Source: CAVUOA01 sp963742955
GTDB lineage: Bacteria; Bacteroidota; Ignavibacteria; Tepidaquicellales; OLB5
DNA length: 64,000 nucleotides
Assembly (NCBI GenBank): GCA_963742955.1
Contig: CAVUOA010000008.1
Span: forward strand, 310,001-374,000
Reading direction: 5' to 3'
This document shows, in pieces, positions 18,144-27,863 of this stretch. Numbering within the stretch: the first letter of the stretch is position 1; each line of letters begins with the position of its first letter. Position numbers and translations under genes: made by a program. Under the pieces are notes generated by a model. That model was not told the DNA's origin and did not search any database. It saw nothing but the letters and a program-made list of their open reading frames with translations.

Positions 18144-21117
18144 ACGCTTTATAAATTACCGAAATGCCTTTATGTCCGTCCATAAGAACTTTCAAGCGGG
18201 CTATCAAAACGGACATGGACAAAAAATTCTTTTGTTTCTGAGGATTGTTTCAGATTTCAGCCATTCCCAATCAATAAATCCGTTGCCTGAGCCGAATGGT
18301 ACATTAAAATAACCGATATTCATCGAGGTTATATTGTGAAAGAAATGCGAGCCAAGCGATGCATCTACATAAAAATCTTTAACTCCCGCTTCAACAATAA
18401 TTTTTGCATTTGAAATCTGCGTCCATACCACCGGTATCCCCAGCCACCTGTCACGGGTTCCCCACCTTCCCGGGACCGATAAGAATATATTTCCGGTTTT
18501 CCGATTTCATTTTATTATTCAATTTATCAAGCTCATAAGACATTTCAAGCGTTTTGGCTTTATCAAATTTATCGGGGTCACAATAAATCACATCATAAAT
18601 ATCTTCTATTTTTCCGTTGCCCATACCCTTTTCGGTATAGAGCATCAGCTTATCTTTTTCAATTTCATTTGTGTTAATGCTGAATTCATGCACATCTCTA
18701 ATTAAAGGTTTTAGCTGAAGAATGTAAAATGTTGGTTTATGTTCTTCATCATCTCTCAGGTCAACTGCAAACTCAATTTCAGCAGGCGTGCCCATTGAGT
18801 TCTTAACAATATCAAGCACCGTATTAAGAATATTTGCTAAAGGGAAAGAATCGTATTTAAGTATATACCCGAAATCTACAATTCTCGGTCCCGGCTGGTC
18901 GATACCCGGCTTTAGTCTTGCATTCTGGCTGTCCCAAACCGAGGCAAGCTGTGCAAGCCTCCCGTCAGCTTCAGCCTGTTCAATTTTAAGCTTGGTTAGT
19001 GTAGCATCTTCATCCGATTCAAGATTAAAAGTTTTATTTGCAAGGTTAACTGCATAGAAAAACCCCTGCGTATTTTTCAGCAGCGCTTCGGGCGTTATGA
19101 TTTCAAGCTTCGGATGCCGGGGACTGAACCGGTATGCTTTCTCGCCGTCGATAACATACTTGCCTAAACCAACACCAATAACGGCAATGCCATCGGAGGG
19201 CTTCATGTATGATATCGGATAGTAGTTATATGATTGCGCTACGCCGGAGAAATCAGGATAGTAATTATCTCCGAATTTATTACCCACAACTTCCTGAATT
19301 ACCACAGCCATTTTTTCTTCCTCGATTTTATAGTTAACCGCATCAAAATAAGAGCGCGCCTGGTCTGAGAAATACCGAGGCATAGACAAGCTTAATTGCA
19401 TTTTCAAGCTCCTTAAGCCTCACGTCAGGGGATGAATCATTGTTCGGAAGAAGAAAAGTCTGGTAAACCCCGCTGAATGATTCCGATATAGAATCTTCGA
19501 ATAATCCCGATGAACGCACTGCAATGGGAGTGGTAACATGCTTAAGGTATGTTTTCAGCTTGCGTGTTATTACTTTTGAAAGCTGCCCTTTAAGAAATCT
19601 TTTTTTAAGCTCTTCGTGGTTAATGTCTTCTTCGAAAGCAAAATCGAAATTATTTTTTTCAATAAAGGTGTCATATTCCTCAGTCCCTATTACCGCAGTC
19701 CGCGGAATTTTTATATCAACTTCTTTAAACGAGGCATCAAGCTCCATGTTCTGTATCATTGCATTAATAAATGCAATGCCTCTGCCTTTGCCGCCAAGCG
19801 AACCGTCGCAAAGCCTGACAACGTAATTTTCTTTGCTGATGACCGATTCATCGAACTCAACAACTTTTCCTTTAATACTCTGCTCATCCACATTTTCGAA
19901 TATATCAACAAGGTATTCACGAAGCGAATGCGAGTCTTTGAAATCAGATACTTTAATCGGCTGGATTTTTTTTGCAATTCTTATTTCACCTCTTGCCATA
20001 AGCCATGCGGAGTAATGATTGCGGACTGCGTGGTAAACAATTGTATCATCAGGGCACTTTCTTTAAATGTCTTCTGAATTGCTTAAGAGATGGTGAGACT
20101 TTGCAATTTCATCCCCGAAGGATTGCGCCAAACGAAATCACCGAATCCGAGGTTATGAAAAATAAAATCGGTCAGGTCTGATGAGAGCGTTTCGGAATTT
20201 TTATTTATGAAGCTCGCTTTGCATTCTCGCGCAACGTTTTCATTTTCAGGGTCGGATGACTGCAGCAGAACCGGCAGGTCTTCAAGCTCCTGCTTAACAT
20301 ATTTAAGCAGATTTACTCCCGCATGTTCATCAACTTCTCCGTCTTTTTTAAAACGCACATCAGAAATTACACAAAGCAGGTAATCTTTATACTTCTGAAA
20401 TATATCTATTGCTTCTTCGTAATTTACAGCCATTAAAACTTTAGGTCTTGCGCTCATTCGCATGAACTTTTTTCATATCCTCAAGATGTTCATCTTTTAT
20501 TAAACGCTGCGTTTGTTTTATTATTTCCGTATAAAGCGTAGGCAGATAGCGCGAATAATATCTAATTGAGTTTTCAACAAGCAGAATTACTCTAACCAGC
20601 CCGACTTTTGTATCGTTTACAACGTTAATCTTATCTTCTATATATTTTATCATAGCAAGAAATATTTTGGAATCCCTGTTCCACACAAAAACTTTATCAA
20701 TTTTATCGGCTTCCGGTTTTCTTTCATGCATAAGCTGAAGATGAGCGTTATCATACAAAAGCAGAAATATCGGGATTGTTTCATTTTTTTCACGGACCTA
20801 TTGTTGCTCAGCTCAAACGGAGTCATATCGTTAATCCGCATAGTGAGTATAACCATATCAAAATGATGCTCGTCAAGCAGCTCAAGCGCTTCTTCGCCTG
20901 ATGAAGCATTGGTAACACGCGGAGCAGTGGAAAGGCTCAGGCTGTAATACTCACCGAATATCTGCTCGGTCAGCCTGTCTTCCTGTTCAAGAATGAAAGC
21001 ATCATAAATCGTGGTGACGATAAGAATTTCCCTGACTCTGAATTGTATCAGGTCATGGAAAATCTCGTTATCAGATTTGTACTTTCTGAATAGTTTTGTT
21101 AATTCTCTGCTCTGCAT
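18142..21117 (-). pseudogene. Pseudoreceiver-PPDK_N (PEP synthase-like ATP-grasp) protein, frame broken several times
   Basis: Minus-strand pieces at 21117-20650, 20758-20441, 20463-20083, 19999-19343, 19407-18451, 18431-18204 and the tail to 18142 read as one protein of about 990 residues. First comes a degenerate receiver domain (FDMVILTMRINDM, Thr where the phospho-Asp should be). A second receiver-like domain follows (YLLCVISDVRF). Then comes SAWLMARGE and the ATP-binding domain of pyruvate phosphate dikinase/PEP synthase (AVRSSGLFEDSISESFSG). The PEP-utilising His domain and the PEP-binding TIM barrel are absent. The ending VLMDGHKGISVIYKA closes at 18142. Such receiver-PPDK_N proteins occur in Bacteroidota, but their reaction is unknown to me. 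At least six indels are needed. Confidence 0.75.
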
Positions 21118-21130
21118 ATTTTATTTCTCA

Positions 21131-21153
21131 TTCCCGCGATGGACATCGGGGAA
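21131..21153. repeat. Imperfect intergenic palindrome (TTCCCG..GGGGAA)
   Basis: TTCCCGCGATG (21131-21141) is nearly complementary to the following CATCGGGGAA (21144-21153). It lies in the 139-bp gap between NamZ and the PPDK_N-type gene, 13 nt before the latter's start. It resembles GTCATTCCCGCG-type dispersed repeats. Confidence 0.35.
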
Positions 21154-21216
21154 ATCCAATCATATTTAATTATATAACAAATACTGGCTTCTCAGGTTTT
21201 TGAACTGCTCCAAATC

Positions 21217-21242
21217 GTCATTCCAGCTGGTGATAATGGAAT
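21217..21242. repeat. Second GTCATTCC-type repeat in the same gap
   Basis: It starts GTCATTCCAGCTGGTGA and ends TGGAAT, giving an ATTCCA/TGGAAT dyad. It lies 64 nt from the palindrome at 21131. Confidence 0.3.
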
Positions 21243-21256
21243 TATAATCATCACCG

Positions 21257-22399
21257 TTATTTACTCATTTTTCTAAGCTTATCAGTTCCAGCAAGCTTAT
21301 CGATGTAGTTATCTTTGTTGAAGCTGAATTCGGGAAATAATTTTTTCATGCTTACAAGAATTGCAACTCCTGCTTTTACCGCCTCGAATTTATTTTTATC
21401 GGTTACTTTAATATAAACACCGCTGCACTCTTTTCCAAAAAATTTCGGAGGATACGCCGATATTTTTTCCGAAGGGGTAAACGTAATTGATTCAAATTCA
21501 ACTCCGTTTAATCCGTATGAGTTCAGCTCCTCAGCCAGCTTATCACCATCACACCACGGCGCACCGATGTACTCGAACGGTTTTTCGGTTCCCCTGCCTT
21601 CTGAAACGTTTGTGCCTTCAAGAAAACATGTTCCGGGATATACAACTGCAGTTGAGGGGAAGAACATATTCGGTGATGGCTTTACCCATTTCAGATTCAG
21701 GTCATTGTAATCAGTTTTCCTTGTATAGCCCTGCATGGAAATAATTTCAAGAATATCCGATTTGTAATCAATATCGTCTTTCAGATATTTTGCAAGCTCG
21801 CCTGAAGTCATGCCGTAACAAATGGCTGTTGGAATTTTTCCGACGAATGATTCAAAACCGCTTTCAAGTATAAAGCCATCAGTGTAGTTGGGATTAATAA
21901 TCATCGGACGGTCACAAACAATCAGCTTTTTATTATTTTCAACAGCGGATTCAATTACATAATACATAGTGGAAGTGTAAGTATAGAATCTTGCGCCAAC
22001 ATCCTGTATATCATAAACAATTACATCAACATCGCTTAAATCATTTGCAGAAGGCTTAACATTATTTCCGTAAATTGAAACAATCGGTATTCCCGTTTTT
22101 TCATCTTTGTTGGAATAGTTCTCATCTCCTCTTATGCCGTGTTCGGGAGAAAATATTTTTACAACCTTAATGCCTTTGGCAACCAGCGCATCTATTATAT
22201 GTGTGCCGTCGGAGAGGATTCCGGTTTGGTTTGTGACAAGGGCAACATTTTTATTTTTCAGCTCATCAAGCCTTGAATCAAGCAGGACTTCATTGCCTAG
22301 CTTAAAATCGGATGCAGCGCTTTCAATATGAGAGGGCATATAAACAGCCCGCAAACTCAGTAAAATCAGTAACGATGAAAGGATAATTCTTAAGGTCAT
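21257..22399 (-). CDS. namZ: NamZ-type exo-beta-N-acetylmuramidase (DUF1343)
   Basis: 380 residues. The N-terminal hydrophobic segment (residues 1-20) looks like a signal peptide or anchor. Family landmarks of DUF1343/YbbC proteins are NVALVTNQTG, IFSPEHGIRG, YDIQDVGARFYTYTSTMYY, CDRPMIINP and EGTNVSEGRGTEKPF. NamZ of this family removes terminal N-acetylmuramic acid from peptidoglycan fragments, so a role in cell-wall recycling or turnover outside the inner membrane is likely. No other recycling gene (NagZ, MurQ, AmiE) is next to it. The start at 22399 gives a complete N-terminal motif set. The length is normal. Confidence 0.9.
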   Translation of the reverse strand: MTLRIILSSLLILLSLRAVYMPSHIESAASDFKLGNEVLLDSRLDELKNKNVALVTNQTGILSDGTHIIDALVAKGIKVVKIFSPEHGIRGDENYSNKDEKTGIPIVSIYGNNVKPSANDLSDVDVIVYDIQDVGARFYTYTSTMYYVIESAVENNKKLIVCDRPMIINPNYTDGFILESGFESFVGKIPTAICYGMTSGELAKYLKDDIDYKSDILEIISMQGYTRKTDYNDLNLKWVKPSPNMFFPSTAVVYPGTCFLEGTNVSEGRGTEKPFEYIGAPWCDGDKLAEELNSYGLNGVEFESITFTPSEKISAYPPKFFGKECSGVYIKVTDKNKFEAVKAGVAILVSMKKLFPEFSFNKDNYIDKLAGTDKLRKMSK

Positions 22400-22455
22400 A
22401 CTGCAAAATTACTAAGAAAAAGAGAGAAAGTTTAGGGGAAAAGGAGTGGGAGGAA

Positions 22456-22490
22456 ACCTCACCCCAGCCCCTCTCCTAAAAGGAGAGGGG
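22456..22490. repeat. GC-rich hairpin repeat (CCCCTCTCCT/AGGAGAGGGG)
   Basis: CCCCTCTCCT (22468-22477) and AGGAGAGGGG (22481-22490) form a perfect 10-bp stem with an AAA loop, preceded by CCTCACCCCAG. This block is a familiar dispersed intergenic repeat in many genomes. It stands between the C25 peptidase stop and the NamZ start. It could also terminate the minus-strand peptidase transcript. Confidence 0.6.
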
Positions 22491-22508
22491 TATGAGGAAG
22501 AGAATCAA

Positions 22509-25500
22509 TTACTTTATTAACACCATTTTCTTCACATCGGTAAAATCACCGGCTTCCATCCTGTAGAAATAAACACCGCTCGCATAAGTTGATGCATCGA
22601 AGCTGACCGAATAATTACCCGGGGTTTTTACTTCGTTTACCAAAGTTGCAACCTCCCTGTCCTATTATATCATAAATAACCAGCTTAACAAGCGATTGTT
22701 TCGGTACCGAGTATTTTATGCTTGTTGCAGGATTAAACGGGTTAGGATAATTCTGCGGAAGTGAAAATACTTTCGGTAATTCCGTATAGCCCTGTGTCCC
22801 GTTCCCGACTATCATGTTCATGCGTAAACATATATTCGGTCTCGTCGTTTGTACCGAACCGCCTGTCATTGTGCAGCCCTGATGTTCCGTCAAGATGCTG
22901 ATGATATGTCATATGATGCGGCAGTTGTTGAATATACGGTTGTATTTGATGTCCAATGAGGTATTATCATAACATATTTCTATAAGCAGGTTCTGGGCAC
23001 TGTTCCACTAGAACGGCGTCTGTAGATCTGATATACTGCCAGCCTGTGCCTGCGGGTTGCATAATGTGCCTGAATATACCGGTGTCCATCCGTGCTTACC
23101 CATGACGTTACTGTTGTCTGAGTTGTGTTCTGCATCTTTATGCTGAAATTACGTTCATCGATGGCGAACCTACCGATGATAACATTAAACCCTATGCGTG
23201 TAATATTCCCCCTGAACCGCCGTTTGCTAAAATTTCGCTTGCTGTATATAGCATCTGAGTTCTGGAGTCTTCATATAATAGTGTAGAAAGGATAGCCGAC
23301 TGCCGTTGTGCCGGTGCCTATACATGCATTTGCAATGGCAACTATTCTAAATGTATTCAATGCAGTTGAATCCATATTATGATTCGATGAGCAGTCTTTT
23401 GCAACCACTCTGTAGAAAATAGAATCGTTATATGCAACCTGTGATGTATCTGAATTAAACGCTGCTGCAAATGTTGCGCCGGAAGTATTTAGCAATCTAA
23501 AATGCTTTAATCCTGTTGAAGGACTGTTTTTATACCACGATACCCATACCGAATCGAGTCCGATATTATCGGTTACATTAGCCGTAACTGTAGCGGGCCA
23601 GCTTGTTTTGGGGCAATCACCCAATGCATGTATGGACTATAACCGGTTTTGTAATATCAGGCATTGCGTTGAACGAATGATAATTTGCAGGAGCTCCGCC
23701 CGGTGATGTTACAACCCTATTCAGCGCATCGGCTGTTTTAATATAATACCTGTATGTTGCGGCTGAACCGTTGCCCGGAATATTTGCCGTCCAGTTATTG
23801 CCGCTGGTGTTTGTCAAAAGCACACTGTCTGTAAACGTTGTTCCTCTTGTCCAGAACAATCTGGTTTTAGACGGGTCAATTGTTGAACCTGCAGGGGTAA
23901 TTGTGCAGTTTACAATGTAAGGACCATTAAGATTTTCAGTATTAGGCAAACATGTGTGAGCAATAACAGGTCCATAAACAGCTTCGTACATCGAAGGGTC
24001 ACCAAAGCAGTTGTACATTTCTAAATATCTTCTCATCGTTGCAGTAACCGAACCATAGTATTGAACCAGATAAATCTTTGCCTGGCAGAACATAGGTGAT
24101 GTTTTAATCAGATGGTCAGTAAACATTGCCCTGTATAATCTTCTTTCAAGTATATCATCTTCATCCCAGTATGAAGTAACTGACGAACCCCAGTAAAGTG
24201 CGCCTCCGTGAGCGGTACGAATCCATGTTTCGGCAAAACATTCCGATGACTGGAACTGTCCGGTTAAACACGAAAATGCATATACATACGGATACCATGT
24301 ATTAGTAAGCGCATTAACCTGTGACTGGTTAAGCGGGGGACCATCTGCCCATGATGTTACATCTCCGTGACCTGAATAAATTGCAAATACTGGTTACCAT
24401 TTAATGCATCAATTAGCTGCTGTGTTGTTGCGCCGCTGTGAGAATACAATTTTAAATTTGTATATGCTGCGGGACCAAAGAAACTATCAATCACAAAGTT
24501 ATGCGTACCTTCCGTAATTGAATAATTATCATTAGATGCGCAGAAAACACTTTTCTTTGTCAGTCCGTTAATATTATTCTCCATATATATGGATTTGTTA
24601 ATAACATTTGTCAATTTCTGCTGTGGTTGAAACCGAGAACCTTCCCAGAAATACATCAGCATACGGGTCGGTTCCTTCAAGCATTTCATAATTCAGGTCA
24701 GTGTAAGGATTATCGGGTGTCCCGATTCCTGTCCAGCCGGGGATTTTATCAACATCACCAACCAGCAAAACAAACTCAGGTCTTGTGCTTAAATTATTAT
24801 ATGCATTCTGCAGATAAGGCAAGAATTGCAGTGTTTGTTGTTCCTGTTACGCTTGTATTAACCATAGTTACATTGTAACCCATGTTCTGTTTGTGAGCAA
24901 CAAATGTTGACATGGTTGATTCGTATTCAGGGGCAGTGATAATTAAATAATTGTTTGTAGGTGTCAGTCTTGGTGAATCATAATTCACAAACACATTCTG
25001 CAGATATTCGTTAAACGATGCCGAATGCGATACGCTTGATGATGGTGAGCTCTTCAGGTTAATCTTAAAGCTCCCGTTTCTGACCATAGTCAACTCATTG
25101 GCAGAAGGATTGTAAGAGAACGGGTAAACCGTAACCATTACGCCTTTAACGCCGGAAATTATAAACGGCTCGGAAATTGTTACAAAAGGCGGATTGGCTT
25201 TTCCTGTTGAATTGTAATAATCTCTGTTTATTGTAAAAGGTCTATCGCCTAAACTTTTATTCTTTTCCCACGGAGCCTGTGTTGGATAAATCTTTCTTGA
25301 TAACAATTGCGTTTCTTTTGAAAGCATAACGTTATCAATGACAGGCATTTGTTCATCATAACTTATGAACAAATTAAACGATGCCTGCGGAAGACACGGC
25401 AGACCAACTTCATTCGTTATGCCGTAACCGGGAATTATAAGATTCAGATATTCTTCACCTCCGGAATAAACAGATTTAAAATCATAAGCTGGAAGATTAA

Positions 25501-25622
25501 AACTTACTTTGTAAGAATTGCCTTCTTTGCTCAAAGTAATTCCCTCAGGAATATTTTTAGTAAAAGAAAATTGTGTAAGCAGCAATAAAAACAAGTACGG
25601 ATAAAATAGTAATCCTTTTCAT
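22509..25622 (-). pseudogene. Secreted C25 (gingipain-type) peptidase with type IX sorting domain, frame broken repeatedly
   Basis: Fragments between 25622 and 22509 assemble into one protein of about 1035 residues. ATG 25622 gives a signal peptide (MKRITILSVL, then FLLLLTQFSFT one frame over). The propeptide and catalytic domain follow. The C25 dyad is visible: His in IYSGHGDV (near 24370) and Cys in FSCLTGQF (near 24270). Then come Ig-like repeats (DITKPVIVHTC) and a type IX secretion sorting tail NYPNPFNPATSIKY ending VKKMVLIK at 22509. C25 enzymes cleave proteins after Arg or Lys outside the cell. Catalytic residues survive, so the many indels may be sequencing errors. Its promoter carries the double operator at 25839-25904. 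Confidence 0.82.
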
Positions 25623-25684
25623 GTTGAAACTATTCCTTTAATTATGATTGAGATTTTTAAATATGAAGGGTTTAAAAAAGGGTA

Positions 25685-25708
25685 TATACTCCCCCCTGGG
25701 TGAGTATA
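25685..25708 (-). promoter_or_regulatory. Hairpin in the C25 peptidase leader
   Basis: TATACTC (25685-25691) and GAGTATA (25702-25708) are perfect inverted arms with a C/G-rich loop. It lies about 63 nt before the start codon, within the predicted leader that begins near 25832. Function unknown. The rest of the 312-bp gap holds the operator and promoter. Confidence 0.3.
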
Positions 25709-25838
25709 AAAAACTCCACATTGGAACAAAGATTGGGAAGAAGTCACATTTGGCATCTTAAAACATTAGCTAATTCACAAATTATCAACATGTTATTTTA
25801 CTTTCCCCCGATAGCAAAATAACCCAATTTCACTGTAA

Positions 25839-25904
25839 CAAAATTACGGTTGAAAACCCCCAAAAACTATGATTTCCGTCATGTAAAAGTATGACCTGTG
25901 TCGG
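25839..25904 (-). promoter_or_regulatory. Double Crp/Fnr-like operator and promoter of the C25 peptidase (module copy 2)
   Basis: Read on the minus strand, the distal box is CCGACACAGGTCAT (25904-25891) and the proximal box is ATGACGGAAATCAT (25882-25869), 22 bp apart. Then come AG plus 20 nt and the -7 element TAATTTTG (25846-25839). Box-to--7 distance is 22 nt, against 23 in the other four copies. The right half RTCAT is kept in both boxes; the left half of the distal box is degenerate. Confidence 0.6.
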
Positions 25905-25934
25905 AAGGGAGTTGTGAAGAAATGTACAAAAAAC

Positions 25935-26492
25935 TCAGATTTTAATTGCAAAATATAAATTTGAATGAACAATAAAATAATGGTCAGACCACATATTAAA
26001 ATAATTTATATGCTTTACACTCAAGCCTGCGGAGTATTTTTTCGTAAGATTATACTGAATCCTGAAACCCAGAGTTAAACCCGGTGTAAACTGTATTTCT
26101 TTGTTTTCAGGATAATGGATTGCCACTATATTGGGCCCGATTTCGGCGAAGTATGTTAATTTTTCTTTAAACGCAGTTCCCCCAAATGACGGAAGAAAAC
26201 TGATATTAAAGCTGTTATCTAAACCATCGAGGTCTTTTTTGCTGTATTCAAGCCCTAAGTCCAAATAAAACGGATGGTAAATTTTTTGAATATAAGCAAA
26301 GCTAACAAGAAATCTGAAATCATGATTACGGTTAAGCTCATCCGTTTTGAAACGAAAAGCTTTTGCAAAACCGAAACCAATTGAAATGTTAGTTAAATCA
26401 TCTTTTTTCGTAACGGGATAGGAGGATGGAGTTTGAGCATGAAGCTCAATTGAGAAGATTACAGCAAGAAGAACCGCACAAATTGTTTTCAT
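25935..26492 (-). CDS. Exported outer-membrane-like protein, paralog A
   Basis: 185 residues. The signal peptide MKTICAVLLAVIFSIELHAQ is almost identical to that of the gene starting at 27633. Mature sequence alternates aromatic and polar residues (FLVSFAYIQKIYHPFYLDLGLEYSKK) and ends HSNLYFAIKI, as in small beta-barrels. No enzyme motif is seen. The 18 bases before the start (rich in CTGCAAT) match those before the 27633 gene, so leader and signal peptide were duplicated together. It is the last of three tandem related genes. Confidence 0.65.
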   Translation of the reverse strand: MKTICAVLLAVIFSIELHAQTPSSYPVTKKDDLTNISIGFGFAKAFRFKTDELNRNHDFRFLVSFAYIQKIYHPFYLDLGLEYSKKDLDGLDNSFNISFLPSFGGTAFKEKLTYFAEIGPNIVAIHYPENKEIQFTPGLTLGFRIQYNLTKKYSAGLSVKHINYFNMWSDHYFIVHSNLYFAIKI

Positions 26493-26527
26493 ATTGCAGC
26501 AGATTACTTGTTTAATGTACAGATTTC

Positions 26528-27046
26528 TTAAAATCTATACGCAAGGTAAAAACCACCCAACGTAAAGTGAACCGTTTCATCGTTATCACCTTTAACAAAA
26601 AAAGCATTTTTGATATCCAAACCAGCCGAAAAATATTTGCTGATTTTGTATTCCCCTCTCAAAAAAATCAAAACACCGGCATTATCACCAAAATTCACAA
26701 ACGGTTTATGTAAATAAAGCCCGGCGCCTGTAAACAGGAGAACCTGGTTTTTAAATAAATTAAACTGCAGGTTCGGAGAAGCGTACAGCGCAAACCGGAA
26801 TAATGATTTACCACTGTTCCCGGAAATATTAAAATGCGTTCCGATATCAAAAAATAATATTTTATATGAGTGAATATTAATATTTAAATCAGAAAACGGC
26901 AGGACTTTTTCTCCGTATGAATCGTAAACCGTGCCGACGCCAATTGACAACTCAGACCTGTAAAGAGATGTGTTACCGGTTGTATTGGTTTGAGCATGAA
27001 GCTCTATTGAAATAAAGAATATGAGAATTAATATAATTGATTTCAT
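26528..27046 (-). CDS. Exported outer-membrane-like protein, paralog B
   Basis: 172 residues from ATG 27046, chosen because it opens a proper signal peptide (MKSIILILIFFISIELHAQT); an in-frame ATG 9 nt upstream is possible. The SIELHAQT cleavage region is shared with paralog A. The mature part has barrel-like strands (YKILFFDIGTHFNISGN, YFSAGLDIKNAFFVKGD) and ends LGGFYLAYRF, a typical terminal aromatic strand. The start lies 15 nt after the stop of paralog C, so they are co-transcribed. Function unknown. Confidence 0.65.
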   Translation of the reverse strand: MKSIILILIFFISIELHAQTNTTGNTSLYRSELSIGVGTVYDSYGEKVLPFSDLNINIHSYKILFFDIGTHFNISGNSGKSLFRFALYASPNLQFNLFKNQVLLFTGAGLYLHKPFVNFGDNAGVLIFLRGEYKISKYFSAGLDIKNAFFVKGDNDETVHFTLGGFYLAYRF

Positions 27047-27060
27047 AAAACTCATCTTTA

Positions 27061-27633
27061 TTACAAAAAAAACTGCACTCCCGCAGAGGGGCATAAGAAT
27101 CCGCTATCCAGTTCAAAAGGACTCAAGCTAATTAATGACATATATCTTAAGCCGGCGGATATGCCAAAATTATTGTTTAGCATGAAAACATATTTCGGAT
27201 TTACAATCCCGAAAAAACCGCCGAAGGGACCGCTTACCCATCCTTCAAGTCCGAAAAACAAATAAACAATATGACGGCCTGATTTTATAATTCTGTAATT
27301 TAAACCGAAGGCAGCAACTCCTGCGCCCGATTTAAATTCCCCATCAGATATAGCCCCGGCTTCAAACCTGAAGAATAACTTTTTCTCACCAATGCTTATT
27401 TCATAAGAACCCCATAGGGTGTGGATATATCCTTTAAATGAAGGTTTTTCAGACGGGTCAAATATGGGACCGTATTCAATACCAACATGTTGGGCTGTTT
27501 CTTTGAATTTGCCGGAAACATCTTTAAGCTTAAGTGGTTTAAAATTAAATTGGGATTGATTATAGAAATTAGTTTGAGCATTAAGCTCAAAGGAAAGTAT
27601 AACAGCAAGAAGAACCGCACAAATTGTTTTCAT
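27061..27633 (-). CDS. Exported outer-membrane-like protein, paralog C
   Basis: 190 residues. The signal peptide MKTICAVLLAVILSFELNAQ differs from paralog A by only a few residues. The body has Gly-aromatic strands (YLFFGLEGWVSGPFGGFFG, NFGISAGLRYMSLISL) and ends AGVQFFL, fitting a beta-barrel. It is first of the three tandem genes. Upstream are 230 bp holding a 9-bp tandem repeat. No family name can be given from sequence reading alone. Confidence 0.65.
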   Translation of the reverse strand: MKTICAVLLAVILSFELNAQTNFYNQSQFNFKPLKLKDVSGKFKETAQHVGIEYGPIFDPSEKPSFKGYIHTLWGSYEISIGEKKLFFRFEAGAISDGEFKSGAGVAAFGLNYRIIKSGRHIVYLFFGLEGWVSGPFGGFFGIVNPKYVFMLNNNFGISAGLRYMSLISLSPFELDSGFLCPSAGVQFFL

Positions 27634-27742
27634 ATTGCAGCCGATTGCTTCTTAAATAGCCGGGTGCAATATAATAGAAATAATTAAGTAGCAACAGGCA
27701 AATCAAATTCCAGACTTTATTAACCTCGTAAGACTCATCAAT

Positions 27743-27805
27743 TTATAAACCTTATAAACTTTATAAACCTTATAAACTTTATAAACCTTATAAACCTTAT
27801 AAACC
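27743..27805. repeat. Seven tandem copies of a 9-bp unit, TTATAAACC/T
   Basis: The unit TTATAAACC repeats seven times without gaps (63 bp). Copies 2 and 4 end in T instead of C. It lies between the CusA stop and the paralog C start. It might be a slippage-prone array or a terminal spacer. No interspersed unique spacers, so it is not CRISPR. Confidence 0.85.
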
Positions 27806-27863
27806 GCTCCGTTACAAATTATTTCCCTTCGGTTTATCCATTTCACTATCTGCCTATGGGGTT

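Noticed and set aside
27743..27805. Regular repeat that could be taken for CRISPR
   Set aside because: The unit is 9 bp and directly tandem, with no spacers and no cas genes in the window.
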